Shown here in pieces: positions 6,902 to 14,652 of a stretch of 64,000 nt of DNA (its first letter is position 1; each line of letters opens with the position of its first letter). The stretch lies in assembly GCA_004299485.1 (NCBI GenBank), contig SCQP01000014.1:248001-312000 (forward strand), in the 5' to 3' direction. The stretch comes from Acidobacteriota bacterium. Lineage in GTDB: Bacteria; Acidobacteriota; Terriglobia; Terriglobales; SCQP01. The notes under the pieces are model-generated. The model ran no database searches. It was not told the DNA's origin and saw only the letters and a list, made by a program, of their open reading frames with translations. Both the position numbers and the translations under genes were made by a program.

Positions 6902-8687
6902 GCGCGGGAATCCGTTCGGTTCCCTCTTCAGAATCCCGGGGCACAGCCGCAGTTGCGCGGAGGAGAAAGGCGAAATCGGAACCGAACCAGCGCCAGATCC
7001 AAACCTGCGCGGCGGTGGATTTGAGCCAGGCCCGCGGCCAGACGGCCTCACGGCGGCGGCTGGCAAAGCGGATTGCATCTCGATGGAGAGGAACCATGCG
7101 AGTGGGACAGTTGTAGCCGCCCGGACTCACCCAGGAGGCTTCGATTTGCAGCCCGGCTTCGGCAAACAAGCGCCCGAAGCCGCGGTGGGAATAGGTGTAG
7201 GTGCGATAGCCGGCATTGCCGGCAGCACGGTAGCCGCGGCCGCGCAGGCACAACTGGTGCGCCAGGAAACGCGGCATCACGCTGGTATAGCGCCGGCCGC
7301 TGTGATCGACGGCGCCGCGCAGGGCGGGCCAGCCGAAGCGATTCTCGATGCCGATATAGATGAACCCTCCTGGACGGAGCAACTCGCGCAAGCGGACGAG
7401 AAAGCGGAGCTGGACCGGGCGGGGAGGATCGTGCAGGTCCTCCAGCGCCGACCATTCCAGCACGCCGTTGGCGATGATCGCGTCAAACTGCCGGGGCGCG
7501 AGGCAGGCCTGCTGCATTTTGCCACGGATCACGGTGAGATGAGACAACTGATCCTGATACCGCCGCAAAGCGATGAAGCGGGCACGCTCGCTCACGCCCT
7601 CGAGCGCGACCACGTCGTAATGGCTGGCCAGCGGCGCAGCGAGACTGCCCCAGCCCGCACCTACGCTCAGCAGCCGCGCGCCCTCGTGCAAGGGCAGCAA
7701 CTCGCGAAAGGCGGCGCGGGAGTTACCGGTGACATAATCTGCCAAGCGGGGCGGCAGCCGTTCGTGCACGGCGGCACGCCAGCCGCTGACTTCCGCCTGC
7801 TGCAGCAGCGCCTGCATCGCGGACTGCGGCAGCTCTCCCCAATAAGGCAGCTCGGCACCCAATTCCAGGACGCCCTCGCGTTCCGATCCCAACCGCCGGC
7901 CACAGGCGCCGCAAACGGCCGCGCCGTCGCGAAAGCTGACTTCACTGCCACAGCCGCACTGGAGTTGGAGCGCGACCGGGGGCGCGGGAGAGTCCAAGGG
8001 GACGGGATCGCCGGCCACGAACAGCGACAGCGGGATGGCGGCCGACTGCGAGTGCCAGCGCCAGTGGGGAGACCTGGCCGCGCGCGAGAGATGAAGCCAG
8101 CGGCCGCAGCGCAGACTCCATAGCCGGGCGCGCACGGAAAAACCCAGGCTGAGGTGGGCCATGCGCGAGCGCTGGTTGCCCAAGTCGTGTTGTCCCATCC
8201 AGTGGGACAGGTGCGGACCGGGCGGGTTCTGGCGCAAAAACTGGTAGAGGTGCGGCATCGCGCCCACGACGCCCGGGCTGGAGAACAAATCATAGAGCCA
8301 AGCGAGGGTAGCCGACAGGTCCCAGGCACAGCCAAAGGAAGCGGGCATGCGGGCCGGGCCGCGCAGTACCCAGAGGAACGCCACCAGGCGGGGCGCGCCG
8401 CTTCCCGGCAGGTAGGCGCCGATGCAGCGATGGCCGTTCTGAAAGCGCTCGTGGTAGGGCACGCCGACAGCGGGGCGCAGTTGCTGCAAGCCCGATTCAT
8501 CAGCAGGCGTGAGCCAGCGCACCGACATTTCCCGCGGCAAACGCGCCGGCAGGCGCAACTGACCGGGCTGGAGAGCGACGATGGAGTGGATCCGGAACTC
8601 GCAACCCTCGGGGAGACGATGCAGCAGGCGCTGGAGTCCGCGATAGAGGACCGGAGCTGCAGGTTTGGGCATGAACGCGGTCCTCAC
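6894..8687 (-). CDS. Fusion protein: N-terminal GNAT-like domain, zinc-ribbon-like segment, C-terminal SAM methyltransferase
   Basis: This 597-aa protein joins three recognisable parts. Residues about 55-180 look like a GNAT-type acyltransferase fold (MSVRWLTPADESGLQQLRP onward). A four-cysteine segment with CGCG and CGACG pairs at about 245-265 resembles a small zinc ribbon. From about 330 there is a class I methyltransferase with motif I LLSVGAGWGSLAAPLA, a VVALEGVSERA acidic strand and IIANGVLEW. It overlaps both neighbours (ATGA with the adenylation gene, 8 bp with the kinase), so it belongs to one translationally coupled operon. The acceptor substrate cannot be read from the sequence. 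The GNAT call is weaker than the methyltransferase call. Confidence 0.78.
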   Translation of the reverse strand: MRTAFMPKPAAPVLYRGLQRLLHRLPEGCEFRIHSIVALQPGQLRLPARLPREMSVRWLTPADESGLQQLRPAVGVPYHERFQNGHRCIGAYLPGSGAPRLVAFLWVLRGPARMPASFGCAWDLSATLAWLYDLFSSPGVVGAMPHLYQFLRQNPPGPHLSHWMGQHDLGNQRSRMAHLSLGFSVRARLWSLRCGRWLHLSRAARSPHWRWHSQSAAIPLSLFVAGDPVPLDSPAPPVALQLQCGCGSEVSFRDGAAVCGACGRRLGSEREGVLELGAELPYWGELPQSAMQALLQQAEVSGWRAAVHERLPPRLADYVTGNSRAAFRELLPLHEGARLLSVGAGWGSLAAPLASHYDVVALEGVSERARFIALRRYQDQLSHLTVIRGKMQQACLAPRQFDAIIANGVLEWSALEDLHDPPRPVQLRFLVRLRELLRPGGFIYIGIENRFGWPALRGAVDHSGRRYTSVMPRFLAHQLCLRGRGYRAAGNAGYRTYTYSHRGFGRLFAEAGLQIEASWVSPGGYNCPTRMVPLHRDAIRFASRRREAVWPRAWLKSTAAQVWIWRWFGSDFAFLLRATAAVPRDSEEGTERIPAHA

Positions 8688-10237
8688 GCTGACGGGGTGG
8701 CGGCGCGTTGCAGTTGCTGCCGGTCCACTTTACCGCTGGAGGTTTCGGGAAAACACTCGCAGATTTCGATGGCATCGGGCAGCATATAAGCGGGTAGCTG
8801 CCGGCCGAGAAGGGCGAGGAGTTCAGGGGTCCGCGGCGGCGCCGCCGGATGGGCAGGCATGACAAAGGCATGCAGGCCGGTGGCGCGCGCGGCATCGGGA
8901 GTGGGGATGACCACGGCGCGCTTGATCTGGGGCAACGCCTCCAGGGCATGCTCGATTTCAGGAAGCGACACGCGATAGCCGCGGCACTTGATGAGATGGT
9001 CGCGGCGGCCGAGAAAATAGAAATCGCCGGCGGCATCCTGGCGGACGACATCACCAGTGTTGTACCAGCGCTGGCGGACGCCTCCGGGTCCCTCGCGCTC
9101 GCAGGTCACCTGGGCGGTGCGTGCGGGATCACCCCAATAGCCCGTAAGGATGCCGGGGCCGCGGGCCCAGAGGAATCCGGCCTCTCCGACGGGCACCGGC
9201 AGCCCGGCGTCATCGCAGGCAGCAAGCTGAAAATTCGGGCTGGCACGGCCAATAGGCAGTGGATCCGGGACCGTGGCAGCCCCGGCGTCCGAGGCAGGAG
9301 GCAGCGCATAGTGGGTGCAGACGTTGGTTTCCGTCGGACCATACCAGTTGTGAAAGGCAGCTTGGGGGAGCGCGGCACGCCAGGCGCGCAAGGCGGGAGC
9401 GGGGAAGATTTCGCCGGCGAAGAGCACGGCGCGCAGGCTGGATCCGGCGACAGCTTGCGGCAGCAGGGGCGCCATTTGCACCAAGGCGGAGGGAACCGAG
9501 TACCAAACGGTAATGCGGCGCTCGGCAATCCAGTCGGCGACGGCACGCGGAAAGCGGGCGGTGACCGGGTCGAGCAGACAGACGGTGGCGCCGCGGCTCA
9601 AACTGGCCCAGAGATCGAAAATCGACAGATCGAAATGGAACGGGGCATGGCTGGCGACGCGATCGCCCGGCCCCAGACCCACTTGCTCGCCAGCCCAGTC
9701 GATGAAGTTGAGAGCATGGGCGTGACTGAGCATGACGCCCTTGGGAACGCCGGTCGAACCGGAGGTGTAAAGAATATAGGCAACCTCGTCGCTGGTGCCT
9801 GCGGGCGGGCGCCAGGGGCCGACGGCCTCCTCGTAAACGGCTTCGGCGGCAACATCCCAGCAGCATCCAGGAGGTGAGACCCACTGCCGGGCACCGGCGA
9901 CACTTTCGGCACCAGCCAGCAGGACCGATAGACCACAGTCGGCGGCGAGGGCCTCGATGCGCGCAACCGGCGCCCAAGGATCCAGCGGCACGTAGACGCA
10001 ACCGGCGCGCAGGATCGCCAGCAAGGCGACGACGGCATCCACCGACTTGGGCAGCCAAACACCGACGCGGGCGCCAGGGCGGCAACCGGACGCTTGCAGA
10101 CGTCCCGCCCAAGCGCGGCTGCGGCGTTCGAAGGCAGCATAGGTGAGGGTATCGCCTTGGGAACCGATCAGGGCAAGCTGATTCGGCCAACGTGCGCAGG
10201 CGCGCTCGACGGCCTGCGGCAACAAATACGGCATCAT
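8684..10237 (-). CDS. Free-standing amino-acid adenylation enzyme (ANL superfamily, NRPS A-domain type)
   Basis: A complete 517-aa adenylating enzyme. Core motifs are in order: A3 YILYTSGSTGVPKG (about 151-164), A5 NWYGPTETNV, A7 YNTGDVV, A8 GRRDHLIKCRGYRVSLPEIE, and A10 SSGKVDRQQL with the catalytic lysine. There is no fused carrier or condensation domain, so the acyl group must go to a separate carrier, most likely the ACP encoded divergently at 11.8 kb. With the PltE/RedW-like dehydrogenase upstream, the arrangement matches the prolyl-carrier systems of pyoluteorin, prodiginine and anatoxin pathways. Proline specificity is inferred from this context and was not read from the binding pocket. 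Confidence 0.88.
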   Translation of the reverse strand: MMPYLLPQAVERACARWPNQLALIGSQGDTLTYAAFERRSRAWAGRLQASGCRPGARVGVWLPKSVDAVVALLAILRAGCVYVPLDPWAPVARIEALAADCGLSVLLAGAESVAGARQWVSPPGCCWDVAAEAVYEEAVGPWRPPAGTSDEVAYILYTSGSTGVPKGVMLSHAHALNFIDWAGEQVGLGPGDRVASHAPFHFDLSIFDLWASLSRGATVCLLDPVTARFPRAVADWIAERRITVWYSVPSALVQMAPLLPQAVAGSSLRAVLFAGEIFPAPALRAWRAALPQAAFHNWYGPTETNVCTHYALPPASDAGAATVPDPLPIGRASPNFQLAACDDAGLPVPVGEAGFLWARGPGILTGYWGDPARTAQVTCEREGPGGVRQRWYNTGDVVRQDAAGDFYFLGRRDHLIKCRGYRVSLPEIEHALEALPQIKRAVVIPTPDAARATGLHAFVMPAHPAAPPRTPELLALLGRQLPAYMLPDAIEICECFPETSSGKVDRQQLQRAATPSA

Positions 10238-11559
10238 GACTCCGCCTCCCGGCTCACTGACTGGCGCGGGGACTGGTGCGGCGCTGCCACGCCACCCGCT
10301 AGATGCCCGGCCGGGCTGGGCACCCGGAAAGCCCCAGCGCAGTCCTCGCGTTTGGCCACGGCGGCGGGCGTGGCTCGCGGCCGTAACAGACTCTCGGCGA
10401 TCAGGTTGAGTTGCATTTCGGTAGTTCCGGAGTAGAGACTGCTGGCCATGGCGTCGCGCCAGGTGCGCTCGAACTCGAGCTCGCGCATGTAGCCGGCCGT
10501 GCCGTGCAAGTGCAGCGCCAACTCGCTGATGCGGCGCAGACTTTCGCTGACGTAAAGCTTGACCATGCTGGCTTCGACCGCGGCCGACGATTGTCGCCCC
10601 TTAAGCCAGGCGAAGTGATACATCATCAGGCGCGACAATTCCAGCCGCAGCCGCATCTCCGCCAGCAACTGCCCGACCGCTTCAAACTCGACGATGGGAC
10701 GGCCGAACTGCTTGCGCGCACGGGTATAAACCGCGGTGTCTTCCAGCAAGCGGTCCATCGTGCCGAGCGCAGGCGCGAGCAGGCAGCCCCGCTCCCATTC
10801 CAGGGTGTGGGCCAGTACCGCCCCGCCGCCGCCCACTTCCCCGACCACGGCATCGGCAGGCACCCAGACGCCCTCGAAACGCACCTCCGCCATGGGGCTG
10901 GTTTCCAATCCCATTTTGCGGAGCGGCGGCCCCACCTCCAGGCCGCAGCGGCCGCGGTCGACCAGGAAGGCGGTCAAGCCGAAATAGCCCACTTTGGGAT
11001 CGGTCGTTGCCAGGACCAAAAAGAGATCAGCCAGAGGCGCGTTCGTGATATAAATTTTGCTGCCCTCGAGGCGATAGCCACCGGTCTCTTTGGTGGCACG
11101 GGTGCGCAAGTGATAGGCGTCCGAACCACTCTCGGGTTCGGTTAAGGCAAAAGCGCCGACCGCTTCTCCGTGTGCCAAAGGAGGCAACCATTCGGATTTT
11201 TGCGGTTCGCTGCCAAAGGCCAGCAGGGGCGCATTCACGCTCCAGATTTGGGCCCCGAGCGACAGCAGCAGGCCATTGTCATCACAACCGCGCCCAAGCC
11301 CTTCGAGGACATGAACGGCGGTGCAGGAGTCCAGGCCCATGCCGCCGTAGACCGTGGGCAGGTTGAGACCCTGGATGCCAAAATGAGCGCACTGCCGCCA
11401 GCGGGTGCGCCATCCCTCAGCGCCGGCCAGGGGCTCGCGCGGCACGCACAATTCACGCTCGGCAAAGGTGCGGGCCTGCCGGTAGCTCTGGTGCTGTTCG
11501 TCGGTCCAGGAGAATTCCACCTCCCATTGGAGTACGCCGACGGCAGCGTTGTTGGACAT
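10234..11559 (-). CDS. Acyl-CoA dehydrogenase family protein, likely carrier-protein-bound substrate (PltE/RedW/AnaB-like)
   Basis: A full ACAD fold with FSWTDEQ at the N-terminus, FALTEPESGSD in the FAD-binding middle domain and a C-terminal SGTTEMQ carrying the catalytic glutamate. The KIYITNAPLADLF segment and WERGCLLAP helix recall prolyl-carrier-protein dehydrogenases. The ATG at MSNNAAVGVLQW was chosen because the upstream extension is a dispersed repeat. The last 40 or so residues after ESLLRPRATPAA are encoded by repeat copy R2 and are probably not part of the fold. The stop overlaps the adenylation gene start (ATGA). The prolyl-carrier assignment is recalled resemblance plus context, not an alignment. 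Confidence 0.85.
   Translation of the reverse strand: MSNNAAVGVLQWEVEFSWTDEQHQSYRQARTFAERELCVPREPLAGAEGWRTRWRQCAHFGIQGLNLPTVYGGMGLDSCTAVHVLEGLGRGCDDNGLLLSLGAQIWSVNAPLLAFGSEPQKSEWLPPLAHGEAVGAFALTEPESGSDAYHLRTRATKETGGYRLEGSKIYITNAPLADLFLVLATTDPKVGYFGLTAFLVDRGRCGLEVGPPLRKMGLETSPMAEVRFEGVWVPADAVVGEVGGGGAVLAHTLEWERGCLLAPALGTMDRLLEDTAVYTRARKQFGRPIVEFEAVGQLLAEMRLRLELSRLMMYHFAWLKGRQSSAAVEASMVKLYVSESLRRISELALHLHGTAGYMRELEFERTWRDAMASSLYSGTTEMQLNLIAESLLRPRATPAAVAKREDCAGAFRVPSPAGHLAGGVAAPHQSPRQSVSREAES
10256..10345 (+). repeat. Dispersed repeat family R, copy 2, inside the 3' end of the dehydrogenase gene
   Basis: It reads TGACTGGCGCGGGGACTGG, then GCCACGCCACCCGCT, then the imperfect palindrome GGGCTGGGC...GCCCCAGC. 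The layout and most bases agree with the copy near 17.8 kb. Here the element is translated antisense as the C-terminal tail of the dehydrogenase. Confidence 0.7.
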
Positions 11560-11576
11560 CCAAAGGGAGAAAACGA

Positions 11577-11687
11577 GTGGCTCGCCGCTTTTTGCCCTGG
11601 TCGCTCCCGTTGGTCGCTTAGAGTGCGGGCTTCGATTCCCGGTAGGGTCCGCCCGCTGGCGCTCAGGTCTCCTCCTAGCTGTCGCCA
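11577..11687 (+). repeat. Dispersed repeat family B, copy 1
   Basis: About 111 bp that match a second copy near 13.7 kb at roughly 90 % identity (11 differences by eye). It lies between the dehydrogenase and the divergent carrier-protein gene. A short stem CGGG/CCCG around TTCGATT resembles a T-arm, but no tRNA can be folded. Confidence 0.75.
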
Positions 11688-11790
11688 TGAGAGGTGAGCT
11701 GAAAGGCGAGAATGGCTGCTCCGGTTCGCGCCAGGGCATCCAGGCGGATATCGGGTTCTGTCCTAGTTACCGAACGCCCGCGAGAAAGCG

Positions 11791-12075
11791 ATGACCCATT
11801 CAGCCGACCCTCTCACCGCAGTGCAAGAACAAGTGCAGTCGATCATTCTGACGGAGGCAAGCGCGAAGCCTACACGCCTGGAATTAGACACACCATTGTT
11901 TGAAACCCTGCTCGATTCGACCAGCGTCCTCACGCTTACGAGCGCACTGGAACAACACTTCGGAGTTGCCATCGAGGACCGAGAGCTCGTGCCCGCGAAC
12001 TTCAGTACCCTGCGCCATGTGGCGGCCTTCATCGAACGGAAGCTGGTAAAAGCAGTGGTGGGTGGAGGGTGGTGA
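11791..12075 (+). CDS. Acyl/peptidyl carrier protein
   Basis: A 94-aa carrier protein. The phosphopantetheine attachment site is the Ser in LLDSTSVLTL (about residue 37), preceded by LDTPLFE and followed by the SALEQHFGV helix usual in carriers. It is divergent from the adenylation/dehydrogenase operon, 230 bp away, and is the only carrier in the window, so it is the likely partner of that A-domain enzyme. The C-terminal KAVVGGGW is weakly conserved. It is convergent with purH. Confidence 0.85.
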   Translation: MTHSADPLTAVQEQVQSIILTEASAKPTRLELDTPLFETLLDSTSVLTLTSALEQHFGVAIEDRELVPANFSTLRHVAAFIERKLVKAVVGGGW

Positions 12076-12086
12076 GTGGGGTGAGA

Positions 12087-13667
12087 TTAGTGGCGAAAGT
12101 GGCGCATGGCGGTGAAGACCATGCTGAGGCCGAGGCGGTCGCAGGCGGCGATGCAATCGGTATCGTGGATGGAGCCACCGGGCTGAATGAAGGAGGTTGC
12201 GCCGTGAGTGGCGGCGGCTTCGATGCCATCCGGAAACGGGAAGAAGGCATCGCTGGCGACGGCGGTGCCAGCGAGCGGTAGTTGGGCCTTCATGGCCGCC
12301 AGTTTGACCGAATCCACACGACTCATTTGGCCGGCGCCCACGGCCAGGGTCTGGCCGCCAGCGGCGGTGGCGCGGGCGAAAACGATGGCGTTGCTCTTGA
12401 CGTGTTTCGCCACGGCCCAGCCGAAGCGCAGGGCGCGCTCCTGCTCGGCAGTGGGCACGAGGCGGGTCACGACGCGCCAGCCGTTTTCAGCCGGGAATTG
12501 GACGCTGTCTGCGGTTTGGGCAAGCCAGCCGCCGGAGATGCTGCGGACGGAGAGCGGCGACGGCGTTGGAGCGATCTGGACCAAGCGCAGGTTTTTCTTC
12601 TTTTGCAGCCGTTCCAAGGCCTCTGGGCTGAAGCCGGGTGCGGCAATGCATTCTAAAAACAAGCCGGCCATGGCTTCGGCGGTGGGGCCGTCGAGGGGCT
12701 GGTTCAGGCCGACGACGCCGCCATAGGCGGAGACTGGATCGCAGGCCAGGGCCTGCTCGTAGGCTTCCTTCTGTGTGGCTGCGGTGGCACAGCCGGCAGG
12801 GTTGGTGTGCTTGATGATGGCCACGGCCGGAAGCTCAAATTCGGCGGCCAGATCCCAGGCAGCCTGCAAATCGACCAGGTTGTTATAGGAGAGTTCCTTG
12901 CCGTGCAGGAGTTGGGCGTGGGCGAGACCTCCGGGTTGGGCAGCATCGCTGTAGACCGCTGCCTGCTGGTGGGGATTTTCACCGTAACGGAGCACCTGCA
13001 AGCGGGGAGCGGAGATCAGCAGGCGTTGGGGGAGATCCGCGGCAGCGAGGCGGACGTGCTGATTCAGCTCGCCGGGGGGCAGGCTTCCGAGGGTGGCGGC
13101 TATGGCGGCATCATAGGCGGCGGTGCGCTGAAACGCCTTTTGGGCGAGGCGCCAGCGCGTGGCCAGGCTGACGCTGCCCTGCTGTTCCAACTCGCCCGCC
13201 ACGCTGGTGTAATCAGCGGGATCGGTGATGACGGCGACCGACTCGTAATTCTTGGCGCCCGAACGCACCATGGCGGGGCCCCCGATGTCGATATTTTCAA
13301 TCAACTCACCGCGTTCGACCCCGTCGGCGCCCGCCCGTGCGGCCACGCGCTCGAAGGGGTAAAGATTGACGACCAGGACGGCAATTGGGGCGATGCCGTG
13401 GGCCTGCATGGCGGCCTGATGCTCGGGTAGCTCCCAGCGGCCGAGCAGGCCGCCGTGGATGCGGGGATGCAGGGTTTTAACGCGGCCGTCGAGCATTTCC
13501 GGAAACTGGGTGAGATCGGCGACATCGCGTACGTTCAAGCCCGCCTCGCGCAGGCTGCGGGCCGTGCCCCCGGTCGAAATCAGGTCAAACCCACATTGCG
13601 ATAAGCGGCGGGCGAAGTCGGCGAGGCCTGTCTTATCGCTCACCGAGAGCAGCGCGAGACGTTCCAT
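12087..13667 (-). CDS. purH: Bifunctional AICAR transformylase / IMP cyclohydrolase PurH
   Basis: PurH catalyses the last two steps of IMP synthesis. The N-terminal MGS-like cyclohydrolase domain starts ALLSVSDKTGL and includes STGGTARSLREAG and KTLHPRIHGGLL. The transformylase domain shows RYGENPHQQA, GKELSYNNL, IKHTNPAGCA and the C-terminal SDAFFPFPDGIE block. The length of 526 aa is normal. The start MERLALLSVSDK is supported by a TATAGT box 6 nt upstream; an apparent longer N-terminus is encoded by repeat B and is rejected. It follows ruvX in the same direction. Confidence 0.96.
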   Translation of the reverse strand: MERLALLSVSDKTGLADFARRLSQCGFDLISTGGTARSLREAGLNVRDVADLTQFPEMLDGRVKTLHPRIHGGLLGRWELPEHQAAMQAHGIAPIAVLVVNLYPFERVAARAGADGVERGELIENIDIGGPAMVRSGAKNYESVAVITDPADYTSVAGELEQQGSVSLATRWRLAQKAFQRTAAYDAAIAATLGSLPPGELNQHVRLAAADLPQRLLISAPRLQVLRYGENPHQQAAVYSDAAQPGGLAHAQLLHGKELSYNNLVDLQAAWDLAAEFELPAVAIIKHTNPAGCATAATQKEAYEQALACDPVSAYGGVVGLNQPLDGPTAEAMAGLFLECIAAPGFSPEALERLQKKKNLRLVQIAPTPSPLSVRSISGGWLAQTADSVQFPAENGWRVVTRLVPTAEQERALRFGWAVAKHVKSNAIVFARATAAGGQTLAVGAGQMSRVDSVKLAAMKAQLPLAGTAVASDAFFPFPDGIEAAATHGATSFIQPGGSIHDTDCIAACDRLGLSMVFTAMRHFRH

Positions 13668-13673
13668 CTTTCC

Positions 13674-13679
13674 ACTATA
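13674..13679 (-). promoter_or_regulatory. -10 box (TATAGT) of purH, leaderless arrangement
   Basis: TATAGT is followed by GGAAAG and then the ATG of purH. Transcription would start at or next to the start codon. The purine-rich spacer could also act as a weak ribosome binding site if the true promoter lies further up. Confidence 0.4.
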
Positions 13680-13681
13680 GC

Positions 13682-13792
13682 GGTGGCTCGCCACTTTTTG
13701 CCCCGGTCGCTCCCGTTGGTCGCTTGGAGTGCGGGCTTCGATTCCCGGCATGGTCTGCCTGCTGGCGCTCAGGGCTCCTCCAAGTTGCCGCC
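13682..13792 (+). repeat. Dispersed repeat family B, copy 2, over the ruvX 3' end
   Basis: About 90 % identical to the copy at 11.6 kb over its whole length. Its distal end supplies the last codons and stop of ruvX (GGNLEEP), and its proximal end abuts the purH promoter. Confidence 0.75.
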
Positions 13793-14221
13793 AGACTGAC
13801 GCTGCGCGTCCAGATAAGACTGGAGCAGAACGACGGCCGAGAGGCGGTCGATCGCGCGCTGGCGCGTGGACAGGCTGGCCCCGGCTTCAGTAAGAACACG
13901 CTGGGCCTCGACTGTAGTCAGGCGCTCATCCCAGAATTGGACGGGCACGCCGGTGTGGCGCGTGAGGGCAGCGCCAAAACGACGGGCAGCCTGGGCCTGG
14001 CGGCCTTCCTCACCGCTCATATGACGGGGCAAACCTATGAGCCAAAGCTTGACTTGATGCTGTTGCGCCAGAGCGGCGAGCGCGGCCATATCTTCTCCGA
14101 AGCGCTGGCGTTGGAGGGTGGGAAGGCCCTGCGCGCTAATGCCGAGTGGATCGCTGAGGGCGAGGCCAATGCGGCGCTGACCCAAATCGAGCGCGAGAAC
14201 ACGGCCAGGGGAGAGTTCCAT
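13769..14221 (-). CDS. ruvX: Holliday junction resolvase-like RuvX (YqgF)
   Basis: An RNase H-fold nuclease of the YqgF family, linked in other bacteria to pre-16S rRNA maturation. The N-terminal metal-binding strand is VLALDLGQRRIGLALSDP, and the middle motif is GLPRHMSGEEG. The catalytic DERLTTVEA sits at about 98-106, and the C-terminal DRLSAVVLLQSYLD helix is present. Length is normal at 150 aa. The last few codons come from repeat B. Confidence 0.93.
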   Translation of the reverse strand: MELSPGRVLALDLGQRRIGLALSDPLGISAQGLPTLQRQRFGEDMAALAALAQQHQVKLWLIGLPRHMSGEEGRQAQAARRFGAALTRHTGVPVQFWDERLTTVEAQRVLTEAGASLSTRQRAIDRLSAVVLLQSYLDAQRQSGGNLEEP

Positions 14222-14283
14222 GTTGAATCTTACTGATTATGCCTTGCGCCCTGATGGCGGGCGGGCTCATCCAACGATAGCGC

Positions 14284-14577
14284 ATGGAACTACATCCAAA
14301 GGCGTGCATGGGTGAAGTGCTGAACATCAAACAGCGGCGCCGTGGTTTCGACAAACGGCGGCGGCAACGGGATGACTTTGTGCGCGGCCAGCAGGTGCTG
14401 GCCAACGCCATCTTTCACTGGAAAAACGACCCTTCGGCGGATGCGCGCGCGGCGGTGAAATTTCTGCTGAACCATCTCGCCACCGCCTTCCGTGCGGATG
14501 ACACCCCCTTACAGCCCAAGCCTGTGGGCTCAGCGGCCGCCGAACCCTTGCCTGCCGCCGAGGAACCAGAGTCTTAG
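14284..14577 (+). CDS. Small basic hypothetical protein
   Basis: A 97-aa ORF divergent from ruvX. The first half is rich in Arg and Lys (KQRRRGFDKRRRQRDDF), the middle has an amphipathic stretch (AVKFLLNHLATAF), and the end is Pro/Ala/Glu-rich. I do not recognise a family. It lies 75 nt upstream of the PIN-TRAM gene in the same direction. No clear ribosome binding site is seen and it could be a chance ORF. Confidence 0.4.
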   Translation: MELHPKACMGEVLNIKQRRRGFDKRRRQRDDFVRGQQVLANAIFHWKNDPSADARAAVKFLLNHLATAFRADDTPLQPKPVGSAAAEPLPAAEEPES

Positions 14578-14615
14578 CCCAACCGTGCGACCCCTGCGAA
14601 CCGGCTCACAACACG

Positions 14616-14643
14616 GTAAGCTGTAAGCTGCAAGCTGTAAGCT
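14616..14643 (+). repeat. Short tandem repeat, four 7-nt units (GTAAGCT)
   Basis: Units read GTAAGCT, GTAAGCT, GCAAGCT, GTAAGCT. It ends 10 nt before the GTG start of the PIN-TRAM gene, so it occupies the leader or promoter position. Confidence 0.8.
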
Positions 14644-14652
14644 TATAAAGCC

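Noticed and set aside
11620-11645. tRNA-like T-arm in repeat B
   Set aside because: The stem CGGG/CCCG with TTCGATT loop resembles a T arm, but no acceptor, D or anticodon arms can be paired around it.
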